Shown: positions 49,120 through 62,282 of the stretch, in pieces
Position numbering within the stretch: position 1 is the first letter of the stretch
Layout: each line of letters opens with the position of its first letter
Source of the DNA: Glandiceps talaboti
Lineage: Eukaryota > Hemichordata > Enteropneusta > Spengelidae
DNA length: 64,000 bases
Assembly (NCBI RefSeq): GCF_964340395.1
Contig: NC_135550.1
Span: 27,574,176 to 27,638,175 of the forward strand
Direction of reading: 5' to 3'
Notes under the pieces: generated by a model
What the model was told of the DNA's origin: nothing
Database searches by the model: none
Seen by the model: only the letters and a program-made list of their open reading frames with translations
Program-made: the position numbers and the translations under genes

Positions 49120-49989
49120 GTAACATTTTACAATGTTACATTAGGAAGATAGTAAAATGTAATAAATGTAATTGTTCCCATAGTAATGTGTATAATATAT
49201 GCAGTAATGTCCTGACTGAGCTACTGCCCTCTATAGTCCATGGGCCAATAAAACACAAAGGTAAATTTAAGAAAAATGTGATTTCAATTATACTGCCCGG
49301 GTTTGATTCATATCTTTAAAAGAAAATGTTTTGACTGGCTGCTAACATTGTTTCTCAGTGATGTTTATTCTATATTGAATTCTACACATATACAAATATT
49401 TAACATCTATCACCTCAAAGAATTATCACACAAAAAATGTACATTTTTGTTCTTATTGTGTATGGTTTTCAGCTAATTAGACAGTCTTACATGTAAAACA
49501 AGACAAGGTAGTCTTCCTGTGAGACCACACTTTTTGCCATATGATATAAAATGCTTTTTTTTCCATTTACAACAGGGTATAGCATTCATGTTACAGTCAG
49601 ATGATCAATCATGTCATATTCAGCCTAGTATACACTGTTTATAAGTCATCTCTATTTACTAGTTGATTAAGAAATGGATATTTTAATTTTCACAAAACTC
49701 CATTGATTATCATTACTATTCAGGTCATGGACTTGTATTATATTCAATCAAAGGGAACATTTGATGCTGATGTACAATGATAAAAATATGAAGATTAACA
49801 TTTTAAAGAATCTATTTTTTCCTGGGTCATATACACACAGCAAAGATTTATAATTCATAACATAAATCTCCTTTACTTTACTTTAAAAACAATCATTGTA
49901 CAGGTTATATATACAATACATACCAACTAAACTATCCTTTCCTAAATACACTATTTTATACTTGTGGCAATTATGTTGAAGCCAGGATT

Positions 49990-50424
49990 TCCGCCAAACT
50001 ACGCTCCTGGGTGTTGCCCTTGGTTGTTAGTTGACTTTTAATGACGACAATTATAATCATAGTGGGTTGGGTTAGTCTTGTCCTGACCCCATTCACATTG
50101 ACAGAGGTTACGCCTCGGCTCGTGTCCCTGTTTGACCCCACTCAAACAACGATATCATTCAGAACGCAAAAATGCTTCCAAACTATTGAAACGCAACAGT
50201 GTATCACTTTGCTTCTCCGGCTGAATGTTCAAACAGCTCGCACTTGTTCCGAGATATTGTTTTGTTATGTGTTCCAATGCTCTCGGTCTCGAATTACGTC
50301 AAAGAGACGTGTTCGCCTATTCATCAAGCAGGAATTTGAAGCATTTTAGAGTGGTGTCTCACTTCCGGTTCACAATAATAACATGAGTTTGAAATCGAGG
50401 CAGAAACTCTTTTGAAGCACCAAA
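49990..50424 (+). promoter_or_regulatory. probable promoter/5'UTR of FAM89
   Basis: Immediately upstream of the FAM89 ATG the sequence becomes CpG-richer. A 102-codon open frame (50041-50349) lies here; it ends before the FAM89 start, has no recognisable homology, and would be an upstream ORF if transcribed. The transcription start is not visible. Confidence 0.4.
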
Positions 50425-51022
50425 ATGGCGTCCAACTCGAATAACACTGTCGGGCCTCCTGCAAATATTGCCGGCCTTCCAGCCTTACCAAAAAGCCTTA
50501 GTGGACTTTTAAACGTTTCGAGTGGTACTTGGAGAGAAACTGGTCGCATTCATGCGATGAAAACCATGATTCAAAACGACTACTCAGGTTCAAGTGGTCG
50601 TGGGAGAGACCCGAAAGACAGAAAGAAAGCTCTGAAGCCTCCGCCCGGAAATCTTGACGCTGCGCTCGCCATTCTTCGTAAAGAGATGGTATGTAAAGTG
50701 CCAAAGTACCTTTACTAGTAGCCAGAGAGATAAAATTTAAACTTTCAACTATTTTTGATGTTGTAAATGTTAGTTTTAGTTTGTCAATACTAATATACTA
50801 AACAAGAGTGTGGGTCGGAGAAAAGTTGGCAGACATGTTACATATGGCAGACAACTTGATATGGAAACACTGCATTCCATGCTCGTCACCTTACAGTGTG
50901 TCAAGTGGTTGATGCCATATAAGGTAATAGGGTCATCGTTTAGAGACATGATTGATGAGAGGCTGAAAGTGAGATCTTCGACATCATTATTACCATGTTC
51001 GACCACCATTGGTGTCATAGTG

Positions 51023-51076
<54 letters not shown>

Positions 51077-54000
51077 TCATCAATAACAATCACCATCCTT
51101 TTGCTTTTTCGCATCTCCATCAACACCATAATGTTTCTAATCATTAAAATTGGAAACATTACATCCCAAATTTCCTAGCCTAGAATCCAGATGTGTAGGG
51201 ATTTTTGCCCTCGCCTTCCCCTACTGCCTAGTATGCTAATGGTCTTTTAGTTTTACTTGCAAAATTTCTGTCAGAAAGCAGCAGGCTCAAATTCTATTGA
51301 GGGTTTTAATGTGTCCCACTGTGAGTTGACATAAAAAGCATTGATCACGCATGTGATTAGAACTAACTGCAAGGGTTGAGCTGTACGATGTAAACATGAC
51401 AGACTATATTGAATAGTTGCGGCAGGAAATCATAATCTTATTTTAGGTTCAAATACATGACCTTTAGCAAAATGCCAGGTGTGGTAGGGGAAAGACGAGA
51501 GCCAAAAATCCCCACACATGACTGGATTCTAGACTAACACATTATAGTCATTTGAAATTCATGCCTGGTTCTGCCAGGAATTCACTCATGGGGTATAAAT
51601 GAAAAAAAAAATGAAACAAGTCAACGAACTGTTGTGTGTTGCTTTCAAACAAACTGTTTATTATTAGTCAATGGAGTGGCAGGATTTCTCTTCATTTATA
51701 ATTTCTGACACATAAAACGTGACGGCTTTGAAGACTTTGAACTTGTGATATGTTATGGCACTGGCACTTCATCTGTTGTGTCTGTCCGTCTGCACTGGGT
51801 TTGAATGAACACTGCAGGTCCTTATCTTGTAATTTGTTGACAAAATACTTAGATTTACTTTCAAAATATGTACCTCTCTTTGATAAGCCTCCACACATGG
51901 CTGGCAATATGATTGATAACTAATTTGTGTTTTGCCCAGATATCACATCCCTGCTTTATGGTTTATTTACTATAATTTGGAAGGATCATTTGATAGGATA
52001 CCCTGTGTCATTCATTCAACACATGTTGATGAACTCCCACAAAGCAGTTATAAGGGGACATGCCCTTTGTGTCACCTCTTTGAGTGAATAGAATGGGAGA
52101 AAGAGATGACAATTGTAATACCAAAGTGTATGCTTTACTTCAGCACGTAAGCAGTTATATTAAATGTTGTCTTGTAGTTCTTGTTTAACTTACAAGGACA
52201 GAATAACAAATATAAGTAAAATATGGTCTCAGAGAGAGTGATAAAATGATTATAATTCAAATTATACTGTAAGTGAGAGACCGTATGTTTAACCTTTGAT
52301 AGAATAATGTGGTTTGACATGATAGGTGGTTGATATACAGGTAATGAATATGTAGACAGAACTAGGGTGACAGAGAGGACTACCAGCAAAACAGATGTAT
52401 ATATCTATTTTAGAGGCTAATATCATGTAGGCCTGTCTGGTGTAACATATTCTCAAAAATCAGTCAACAGGAATTAATTAGTATTTTGAAAATGACTCAC
52501 TCACTCTCCATTTTGGATAATTAGAAGGCTACTGATTGTTTATTTCATGAATTCATGAGTTAGTTGTTTATGTTTAGTTAGGTTTATGTATGTTGTCATT
52601 CAAGAGGAAAATGTACACTAGAAAGTCTTTCCTCAAATTCATTTTAGGAAGTCAGATCAGAGTCTAAAATACACAATGTACATGTGTCTAAATAATCAAG
52701 AGGATTATTCATTTCATTGAAATTTGTTACTTCTCTTAGTAGATCATTTGATATCACCAACCATCCGCATCTCCTTGCAGCTGTTGTTTTATGTTGTAAA
52801 TTTAGACCCTAATTTTGAACAGAGTCATCAGATGAAGTCTGGGAAACTAAAGAACATAAAAATATAAATGTCATGCCACAAGGGACGCATAATGCAATAT
52901 GATACATGACTAGCTATAAATGGCACAGACAATACACCCCACTCGTGAAGACGTAGGAAGTCAGGAATGCAAGGGTCATAGATACATGCCAATCATAATC
53001 AATATATGCTGCTATAATAAGACTTCTTTGCATGTTGGTGGCTTGGTAAAGCTTCCATATGCTGGTAGTGTCAGCTTGGAATAATGAATAGGAAGAGATA
53101 GGAATATGCTTCACAAAGAAGTTACAACCATGTATGGTGTGTGTCTATTGAGCCAAGTGGGTTATTGTATTAACCACGATGTAGTCATTATGGTTTATAA
53201 AGTGTTACTGTGTGTTCACAAATTGATGTCAAAATACAGGCAGTACAATCTTTTCAAATTTGTTGTTTCACCCTATCCTTCAGGACACTAGAATTCCAGG
53301 AAGTAATTGTATAGGTACAGTTATCCAATTCATCATACAGTTTCCCCCTCACTTGCTAAATCCTGGAATGTTTTTTTTTTTTCAAAGCGAAATCTATGAA
53401 GTTTGATAGTTTATACAAAGGATTAACCATCCTGTTTTTTTTTAATATGATTAATTATTGCACATTGCATACATGTTATCAGGTTGCACTAGTTGTAACA
53501 GTCCACTATAGGGTATCAGTTTTATACCCATCAAATCTTTATGAGGTTTTTGTACACGTACTGTGGTACCCAACATTAATCATAAAGTATTTACGTAGGC
53601 TTTGGCATCTGTACATTATGGTTGTTTTCCATACCAACTTAGTAATATTTATGTACAACTACATGTATAGTTCAGAATGCAACATACATTTTTATGTGAA
53701 CACTTGAAGCGAAACATAAAATATTTACAACGTTTACAGGCACCTGATGTTACAGCTGGAGCCACAGCTGAGCTGGCTAGAATAATAGGTTGATTGATAA
53801 CAGTCTCTTGTCCTGTATTTTTGGAAAGCACTGAGAGAAAGAGGAAAAAAGTTTCTCTCTGGTACAGATTATAACATTGTATTGAAATTCTTGCATTGTT
53901 TATTCACTAGGTTGCTGTTAATTTCACTTCAACTTTGTTTCCCCTCTTCAACCAAAGTTTAGGTGAAAAACTTTCAGTATTCGCTGTACCTCTTGGCATA

Positions 54001-54780
54001 CTGATGAAATTGAAGTCCACACTTAACAAGTGATTCTGTTTCAAGCAAAAGTTAAAATCCATTGGAAAGATATTCTATAGTTTACAGTATTTTTTAAAGA
54101 TATTGACACTAGATTTTATGGTCTGTATTCATGTTATAGTATTGCTGTTTTTGTATTTCCAATATATTCAGTTATGCAATACTTGTAGTCGTACCATGGA
54201 TATGTTACAAATTCTGTAATATAAATTTCTGTGTGAAATATTGAAAGCAAAATACTTGTGGCAGAGAGTCCCAGAGATTTCAATATTGCAAAGTATATAA
54301 CTGATGTAACATGAGATATGCTGGCTTAGTTGATATATCCAATGTCCAAACTAGTAGTGGATGTGCAGCTCCAGTTTCCGAAAAAATATATTCTTTATTA
54401 GAAAAAATTATACCAACGTTTCAGTGTCACACAAGAGACCTTCTTCAGGGATGTATGGATAGACTGTACAAAATGAAGCACTGTAAAAAGTGCATGATGT
54501 CCAAACTGATACTAATGCTGTGTTTTCCTGTTTTCAGGTTGGACTTCGTCAGCTGGATATGTCCTTATTGTGCCAGTTGTGGAGTTTAAATGAATCAATC
54601 CAAGAATACAAGTCCATGTGCCTTGATTCAGTGTCAGTATCAGAGTGTGGTTCATGTGAGAATGGTCAGGAAGATACATGCCCACACCATGGACTAGTCA
54701 ATGGACACCATCCAGAAGACTTTTCTGATTTAGATTCGGAACTTGCAAGTCCACGTGACACTTCAAGAGGCGATTGGTAG
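50425..54780 (+). CDS. FAM89: FAM89 family protein (LRAP25-like), complete, 2 exons
   Basis: Exons 50425-50688 and 54538-54780 join in phase 0 (168 aa; human FAM89A about 184). The conserved parts are GLPALPKSLSGLLNVSSGTW (human [20 protein letters not shown]) in exon 1, and NLDAALAILRKEM at its end continuing into exon 2 as VGLRQLDMSLLCQLWSLNES, nearly identical to human. The C-terminus is acidic (DLDSELASP) and ends RGDW, shorter than in vertebrates. In mammals FAM89B (LRAP25) is a leucine-repeat adaptor reported to link MRCK and LIMK1 in lamellipodial actin control; FAM89A is little studied. A pre-duplication single gene is expected outside vertebrates. The stop codon lies within the first unit of a 51-bp tandem repeat. 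The 3.8-kb intron carries a MITE and an (ATC)n tract. Confidence 0.96.
51018..51077. repeat. (ATC)n microsatellite
   Basis: About eighteen uninterrupted ATC units in the FAM89 intron. The long M or I runs in overlapping open frames come from this. Confidence 0.95.
51178..51534. mobile_element. 357-bp MITE flanked by TA, in the FAM89 intron
   Basis: The left end GCCTAGAATCCAG...GGGATTTTTG is mirrored by the right end CAAAAATCCCC...CTGGATTCTAGAC, giving inverted repeats of about 55 bp with several mismatches. TA precedes the left end (51176-51177) and follows the right end (51535-51536), the target duplication expected of Tc1/mariner-type elements. There is no coding capacity. Confidence 0.8.
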
Positions 54781-54967
54781 ATAGAGAGTGTTGACATTGA
54801 CTGATTGGCAAAATGATTGGTAGACAAGAACACAGTGTTGATGTCAATCGTCTGCTTTAAGTTGTGATTGGTAGATACAAATACAGTGTTTATGTTAACC
54901 ACCTGCTCTGCGATGTGATTGGTGGGCATGAAGACAGTGTTGATGTTGACTGACTTTTAGTATGTTA
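54772..54967 (+). repeat. 51-bp minisatellite spanning the FAM89 stop codon
   Basis: Units start GATTGGTAG or GATTGGTGG at 54772 (43 bp), 54815 (51 bp), 54866 (51 bp) and 54917. The shared core is ACAGTGTTGATGTTGAC. The TAG at the head of unit one is the FAM89 stop codon. The period is a multiple of three and an antisense frame stays open across the array. Confidence 0.88.
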
Positions 54968-57900
54968 CCTACAATGCAATGACAAACGGAATGAAAATTT
55001 TACATTGAGGTGAACAAGTAAATTATAGACAGTTTGATATACTTGTTATTTGTGTATGTTGTAGTCCTTGTTTCCATATTTATAAATCACCAGATATATT
55101 GTATATTCAAAATATTAGTAGACATTCTCTCTGCACAACCTCACAAATACATGTTGTATTTCAATCATGTGAAATTGCAGCATTTTTATTATTGCAAAGT
55201 TACTTCATTTTTACAAAAGTGTAATATAATGGTGCTAAGTACTAGAACTGAGATGTAGATCCAGGGTTGACCCTTCATATCAATTTACACAATTCAGCCA
55301 TGTTTTATGCTTCCATGAGAACCAATAGATTCAGCAAGTTGATTTTGTAAGGTTAAAAGAATCCATATAGATTGCTCACTTATCATTTGAAGAGGATTTT
55401 CACTGAAACATTCACATCTTTGTCTGCAAGGGTTGGCTCTCTGTAGGTCTACAAAATGTGGCTAAGTACATGAAGTAAAAAGTAACTTGATAGTGCTGAA
55501 GACCCACACAACTCCCCCATTAGCAGATTTAGTAGCACATACAAACAGGTCCTGCTTGGTATCAAGGTATTAGAAATTTCAGTGTCTGGAGTTTTGTGTA
55601 AACATCAGGTTAGTGCTTCACAGGGTTAAGCCTCCTCCAAGTTGTATTTATTGTGCTTCAGCTTTCACGAGAGGCTCTTAAAGTGTGCAAACTTCACCAA
55701 CCTGATTTGGAGATTCAATTGCTACTCCCAAATGAACTCTGCACTTCTACATAATGACACAGAATGTGCTAGTGCCAGAAAAAAGTACAAATTTCACTTT
55801 TGCACATCTCAGATCATGATCAACTCATGTCAAATGAAAATTTTTTCACTACAAAAATTGATTTTAGGTTCATTTTCTTTTGTGTGTATCTACAGTGACT
55901 TATCTTTCTGTAAAAGCAAAAAGTAATATATTATAAATCTCATTGAGAGTATGTCTGAAAAAAAAAAGTTTTGTGTTGGTTTCCGTATAACAGAACATTT
56001 TGTATTCTATCATACCGATATCGGAGCATAGCCAATTAAAGGGGTATGTCGATGTTGAAAGTAAAGGTATTTTTGTAATCAGGAATTCATACAGAAGAAT
56101 TCCATCATTCTATTTCACTTATGTCACAGTCACTCAAAGATATTAGCAGTTGGAAATGTATTTATTGTATTTACATGAGGACCATACACCACTAGGATAA
56201 CATTTGTGACCTGGCAGTCACCTTTGACCCCACATTGGTCTCAGGTCACAATGGTCATCTTCATGACCCTAGCTTCTTACATGAATATAACAGTAAAAGT
56301 ATTAACTATGTGTGTATGTATATCTTTGTAAGCCTGTGATGTAAGTGAAATAAATGATCCCTCTGTCAGACAAACTCTTTACAAGAATAGCTTTGCTTAT
56401 TCCCTCAAACTTCTTGTGAAGGATATGTTTAAAAGAATCATAACATATTTTCAGTGCAAACAAGATTTGAATCATCCACTAAACTACACATGCCAAGTTG
56501 TTCACTTACCACTGAATAATTATGTTTTTGCTGGATTAGTTTGTTTACACTCAAAATTTAGCATTACATTTGCTCGGAATGAATTTTTTCCGGCCATGTA
56601 TTAGTTATGTTAACCATAATGTTGTGTAATACATTTACATTTTGTAACCAACCAACCATACTGATAAAGTTGCAGGGCAACTGATCATTTATCATAATAT
56701 TATCACAAAAGATTTTTCAAAACCTGAATTATTCTATCCACTATTTTCGCAATTTAACAAATTGTATTTTGAATATTTACTTTTTCAGTAACTTTAACTT
56801 TCTAAGTATTTTTCAAACAAACTGAAAAATTACAAAACTGCCTAGATGCTAGCAAGTTTCTTGTGAAAACATTCTGCCAAGTTATTTAGACTTTCTAGTT
56901 AAACTTACTACTGGTTTAGCATTAGATGCAAGTGAGGTGTGGTAGTCTACAACTTTTTGGAATATTTTTGTCTTTTAAAACAATATTTTTTACAACTTTA
57001 AGCTTTTCTTAACTGTGATGTTGATGTTGATACAGAGTTGTAATATGCTGCCTCTTAAGTTGTCTACTTTGTAATGTATAGGATAGGATAGGAATACCCT
57101 GAAAAAAGAAAGAAAATTATTTTGTTATGTTATGTTGTGTGATGCTATTGTTATGTTATGTTATGTTGTGTTACATTATGTTGTATTTTTAAGTTGTGTT
57201 GTGTTGTTTGTTATGTGATGTTGTGTGATATTATGTTTGTTATTGTTACATTCTGTTGTATTGTTGTGTTGTGTCATGTTGTGTTGTGTCATGTGTTGTG
57301 TTATGTTATGTTATGTTATGTTGTGTTATGTTATGTTATGTTACAGCAACAATGAGACAAAGGAACCTACTAATCTCTACCAATGATATTATTTTGTTCA
57401 TTTCCTCGCAATATACAGTCTACTATAATTAAATGTTTAGGACTTTTACAGGGTCAAATTGCAGATTCATTTTTGCAAAGTTTAGAATTTTCAAAATTGT
57501 TGTTAAAGTTATATAGCATTATTTTATGCCATGCTATAAGTATGTAATGTATAATTTATTTGTGTTGAATATTATTTAGCCCAGTACTTTGATATATAAC
57601 TTTTCTGTTTCCCCTTTCATATGGTCATTGCTGTGAGGAGATTTCATTGTTTTTTGTTACTACACAAAGAACATTTGATTGCTTATGTCCATTGACTTCA
57701 AACAGATCTCTTCATGCAGGGATGTAGCTAAGCAGTTGGTCATATATGAAAACTAGGCAGTAATATCCATGAATGAGATCCATGAATCCGCCTACCAATG
57801 GAAGTAGAGTGCTTGAAACAAGAATGTGAACACAAATTCCTGAAAAAGTATCTGGCAAAACAGTGTGGAATGGGCAGTTAATTTTGTTGACTACCAGCTC

Positions 57901-59621
57901 TTATCTACATCCCTGTTATCGTGTGATGATCTGTTATCTAAAGATCATTTGATCTTCATAAAATGGGAATGAACACTGAAATGAACATGAAAAATGATCA
58001 GAGCATAGATTGGTTTACTCTAGTCAGCATAAACTACCATACACTACTTTTAGAACACACAAAATAAAGTTGAGAACTTGGGCTTGTTCATTCCATTTGT
58101 AATATGGATACTTTGGATGATAATTTTTACTTGGATATAAAAGCTTGGATTAGAAAGATTATATCAGTGACTCCAATCTAGATGATATTTGAAGGAAAAA
58201 ATTCACAGAAAAATTATGTTCAGATGACTGGGCATAGGTATATTTAGTACTAGAGATTTCAAAGACATATCTGATTCAAAGTTTATTTATTGCATGATAC
58301 TTTGGTCAAATTCATAATTAACTTTCAATGGGAACTCAGAAAATGACACAGAGTTTGCAAATTATTTCATTCATTTGTCACTCATTGTTTAAAAGTATGC
58401 CATCGTCATTTAGTCCATGTGATGTGCTTGGAGATTTCCCTGTTAAAACTTTTCTGTATTCATTGTGTCAGTCTTCTTGAATCAAGTTAAATATTGCAAT
58501 ACTACATAATTTTACATCTGTTGTATGAAAACACTATACTATGTTGTTGTGTGCGATTTACTTTGCAGCACAGTGCAGGTTACTGTTCACTCTCTGTTTG
58601 ATAAAATCACATGGAAACCAATAAAAAACTACACATTCTACACTTTAAAGAAAGTGATGTCAAAATTTCTTGCTACATTTAGTCTGAATTAAATAAAGAA
58701 TTTAAATGTACTGCAACTAGATGCAGACATGTTGTCACCAGTGCTTTGATGTCTGCATGATGGTATGTTAGTTCATTAGCAAGAAACTGTATTCATTCAA
58801 TCTTGCTATCTTAAAGTGTAACATGTGCAGTTTCTTACATGTAGTGGTTTGTGTGTGGTTGTATCAACAGAGAGAGTGAACAGTAGCGTGCAATGCGCTG
58901 CATCGTAGTTGGCCATTTGAAATTGATTTTTACACAAATAAAAGAATCATTTTATCCAGTTTAAAATTTGATACCTTTTTTGTGCTGTGTTTTTATGTGT
59001 TGTTACAAACCATTTTGAAATCGCACAATTTGTTCATAGAATTTTCTTTTCTTTGATCTGTCGTAAATTAATGTCACATTTGACTTGTCATAGTTTCAGC
59101 CAAAGACTTAAATATTTGTTTTTTTTTTCTTTCTATGCTCAACAGAGTGTTATCACCCACTGATATACATATTTATGGATCTAGACACATTTATGTATAA
59201 TTATGGTGTACTTGTGAAGGAAGTGTATTAAATGGGGTTTTCCTTTCTCTGAAAATAGTTTATTGTTTTTTTATGTCATCAACAAGACATAGCCTAGCCT
59301 GTTTTCTGTATTGTTGAACCAGTTCTTAAATCTATAGGTGATATCATTCAAACTATTTGAACTAGAACTAATTCTTTCATACTTCAAAAGTTACAATTTT
59401 CACCCATTTCGGTATTTATTTCGTCACAGGGTTACAGGTATTTGCAATAATTTGTTTTGAAAGTAAACTCTAAGTTCTATATCACAGTTATGTTCCTTCG
59501 ATATCCAGAAATGTTAGAATTTTATTTGTCAAGGTTTATTTTTGTTACATATTTCATAGATATGTGTAAGTTTTATATGTAACTTTTTGAGTATTTTGCA
59601 AAAGACTTGCATTATAATAAA
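54781..59621 (+). other. probable long 3'UTR of FAM89
   Basis: Nearly 5 kb without any recognisable coding sequence on either strand and with no obvious new promoter. An AATAAA at 59616-59621 followed by T/G-rich sequence (TTTTGTCTGTCC) is the most convincing polyadenylation signal; nearer AATAAA words (for example at about 56349 and 58938) could be used instead. Contains a TATGT-type microsatellite. Confidence 0.4.
57117..57345. repeat. degenerate TTATG/TTGTG pentanucleotide array
   Basis: Roughly 230 bp of variants of the 5-mers TTATG and TTGTG, with the cleanest stretches at 57300-57345. The open frame across it (a low-complexity run of C, V, L and M residues) is an artefact. Confidence 0.9.
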
Positions 59622-59649
59622 GAGTTCCACTCAATGTCAGTTTTGTCTG

Positions 59650-62282
59650 TCCTTTTTTGAAAGTTGAGTCCAGAAGAAAAAATGTGCGAACACTTTTTGA
59701 TCACTTGGCAAAACTTTTTCATATAAGGTTTGAAAGGTTAATGTTGAGATTACTATGTCTAATTTCCAATTCAAACTGTTTATCCTAGTGGAATCGCCAA
59801 TTTATCATGAATGGATTTGATATGAAATATTTCTCCGCGAGGAGCTTACGGTACGGTGAGCCCTCTGTCGGTCACGTGCGATTAAAATAATACATCGTTG
59901 GGGGCGCTGTAGTGTCCTTAATTGCACTCAATAACATCGAAAACACTGGGCTGATCACTGCTGCCAGCATATTTGTATATCCGTCTCTTCAAAGTCTCAT
60001 ATTATCATATTGTCTGTCAGTTACGTAGCTGTCGAATTGTAAATGAGTTTATCTTTAGATTGTGTTAAGTCTATTTATAGGTTTACGTATGTACTGCATT
60101 CAATTGCAATAGATAAAGCTGACAGCTTGCACACAGGCGACGAAATTACGTTAATTTTTTTACGGTTTAACATGAAGTATCAAATGAACATGTGTGTCAA
60201 TTTACTACATCCTGTAAAAATGTTCACACAGTTGTTGAAATGTTGAACTGGCAAACATCATTTCTCCTTGCTTTAGTGCAAAATATTGTTAGTATGACCT
60301 CGCAGACTAAAATATGCCAACAAGATTCCCCTGTCGCATCACTTTTGTTGTTATGACTCAAATTTTAACTGTGATGAAGCGATGATAAATATGTCCTTGA
60401 ACTAACGTACCCAATTGGTTGTTATTTGCCTTGACCACTAACAGTAAACAGTGTCAATTTCTGTATTGGTATATAAAGCAAACATAACGCAACACATTGT
60501 TTGGTTTTACCACTGCCCTGTGTACATAATCTTTGATATTCGCCCAGTTACGAATTCCAGACCTCTGGCCAAATGAGTGGATTCTGATGACCCGCGAAGT
60601 TTGGCGGCTTGTGCATACTTCTGTTGCGCGGTGATAAAGGGTTTTATTCTGTGAAGCTCCAGGGTACATCAGAGAGGGGTGAACTGATAAATTAGGTCAT
60701 ATTTGAGAATGGTGATACTGAATTTGGGCACAAAAAACCAGAACGAGGGATATAATTTGCTTTTGCCGATATCTTTTGTTTGTAAACACCTTTTTGGCTC
60801 TGGTACTTTCCTCTCAGAAAACCATGTCAGAACAGAATCGTAAATTATGATTATAGTTTTTATTTCTCCTTTTTATTTTCTTTTGAACAAAAGAGCATCA
60901 AGCAATTCAGTTCACCGTATACTTGTAGTATCGGTTTATACTTGTCCAGCTTGCGCGTCAGGTAAATCATTATCTGAAAATTTGATGATCACCACTGCGT
61001 TTGTTTTACGCGCTACTTTTTATATGGAGTTGGTTTTCCACTCGCCAGCACTGCGGCGATGAGTCTGGGGTTTTGGCGGCGCAGATGCCCTCAGCGTGGC
61101 CTGATACAATCACTTTTGTGGATGTGAGCTAATATCTCCGCCCATTGTTTGCTCGCCTACACCATGATTAATGACCGTTTTGAAAACAATACCTAATTGA
61201 GTGCTTGTGAGGATTGTCATTCGCATGATTTCGTCGCGTTTTCATTGGTTAGTTTTGATTAATAGTAGATGCCTGCTAGACGGGGCGGGCTGATTTGCCG
61301 TTCTTTACATTCTTTCGCCTATCCTCTCTGACATAGGGGTGGACAAGTCTGTTGATCGTAACGTGTCGAAAGCAGAAAATGCTCACAGCTGCGTCAGCGC
61401 TTGATAGATAAATGGTATGAATTGATGGTGATAACGCGATATGTATGTGAGTATATTTAAGCCACTTGAAATTTATATGAAAATTTTGTTCAACAAACAA
61501 ACGTACATCCAATGCAACGTGTTACTATGTAGAGCGTATAATTCTTCAAACAGGCGCAAATTGACTTTTTATTCAGTACAGTACACACACTTTATGTGGA
61601 CAAAAACATTACTGTTGCCGTTTCTAGTCGTTTTCATTCACCAGGTAGAAGTATTTCGACCCGCTACTCAGCTCTACAAAAGAGCCCTTTGAAAAGTCGA
61701 AGTTTGCCGGTTATCCCCTGTTCAGAAGAATGGCACGACCCTTATTTTATATTCTATGCCGTTGACTATGTTAGAATACAGCCCTTTTGTTAGCGCCACA
61801 AAGACATATATAAATAAAAGGCAATGAGTACAGTTTAAAGTTGGAAAGGGGAGGAACGCAGTCGTAACTTTAAGATTTGCTAAAAATTGTATATTTCCGT
61901 AATAGAAAACTAAATTTGTGGTTTGCAGTAATTCTTTATCAACTGCCATTTCACTAGCGTAGTATCAGAGCGTGCGAGGCTAGCTAGTTCGCGCGATTTC
62001 GTGGTCCCTGTGGTGACATCTCATCACTCATTTTGCGCCATGACAACCTCCGTTTGATTGACAGGTTGAATGGCAAAAAGCCACGAGACACGACAGTTTT
62101 GTTACTGGGCTGTTGTTGACGGGCCGACATAGGTTTCCTTCTGTTAGCTGACACATTTGTAAGCTTAGAAAGTCCCGGCCTGTTCAAACTGACGGACTTG
62201 AATAGACAAGTGGAGTGGTGTTGTAGTTGAGGCGCGAATCACACACGATTTAAGCAGCGATTAACGGGATCGGCCAAGTCAG
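59650..62282 (+). promoter_or_regulatory. upstream region of the Meis gene
   Basis: GC and CpG content rise from about 59.8 kb, unlike the flank on the FAM89 side, and no protein is recognisable. Meis genes are typically surrounded by conserved regulatory DNA, so this is where proximal elements are expected; only the PBX-MEIS composite site is called individually. Confidence 0.45.
62055..62064 (+). promoter_or_regulatory. PBX-MEIS/PREP composite binding site
   Basis: TGATTGACAG is an exact match to the consensus for PBX heterodimers with MEIS or PREP. It lies 219 bp upstream of the Meis initiator codon, in the promoter or 5'UTR, suggesting auto- or cross-regulation by TALE factors. Confidence 0.55.

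Noticed and set aside
50776-51178. Open frames on both strands in the FAM89 intron with poly-M or poly-I
   Set aside because: Produced by the (ATC)n microsatellite.
54666-54929. Antisense 87-codon frame with repeated NINTVF-STNH motifs
   Set aside because: It is the antisense of the 51-bp minisatellite (period divisible by three), overlapping FAM89 coding sequence.
57158-57355. 65-codon cysteine-rich frame
   Set aside because: Low-complexity translation of the degenerate TTATG/TTGTG array.
61984-62187. 67-codon basic minus-strand frame upstream of Meis
   Set aside because: No homology recognised and it lies in the Meis promoter/5'UTR region; probably chance in a GC-richer stretch.
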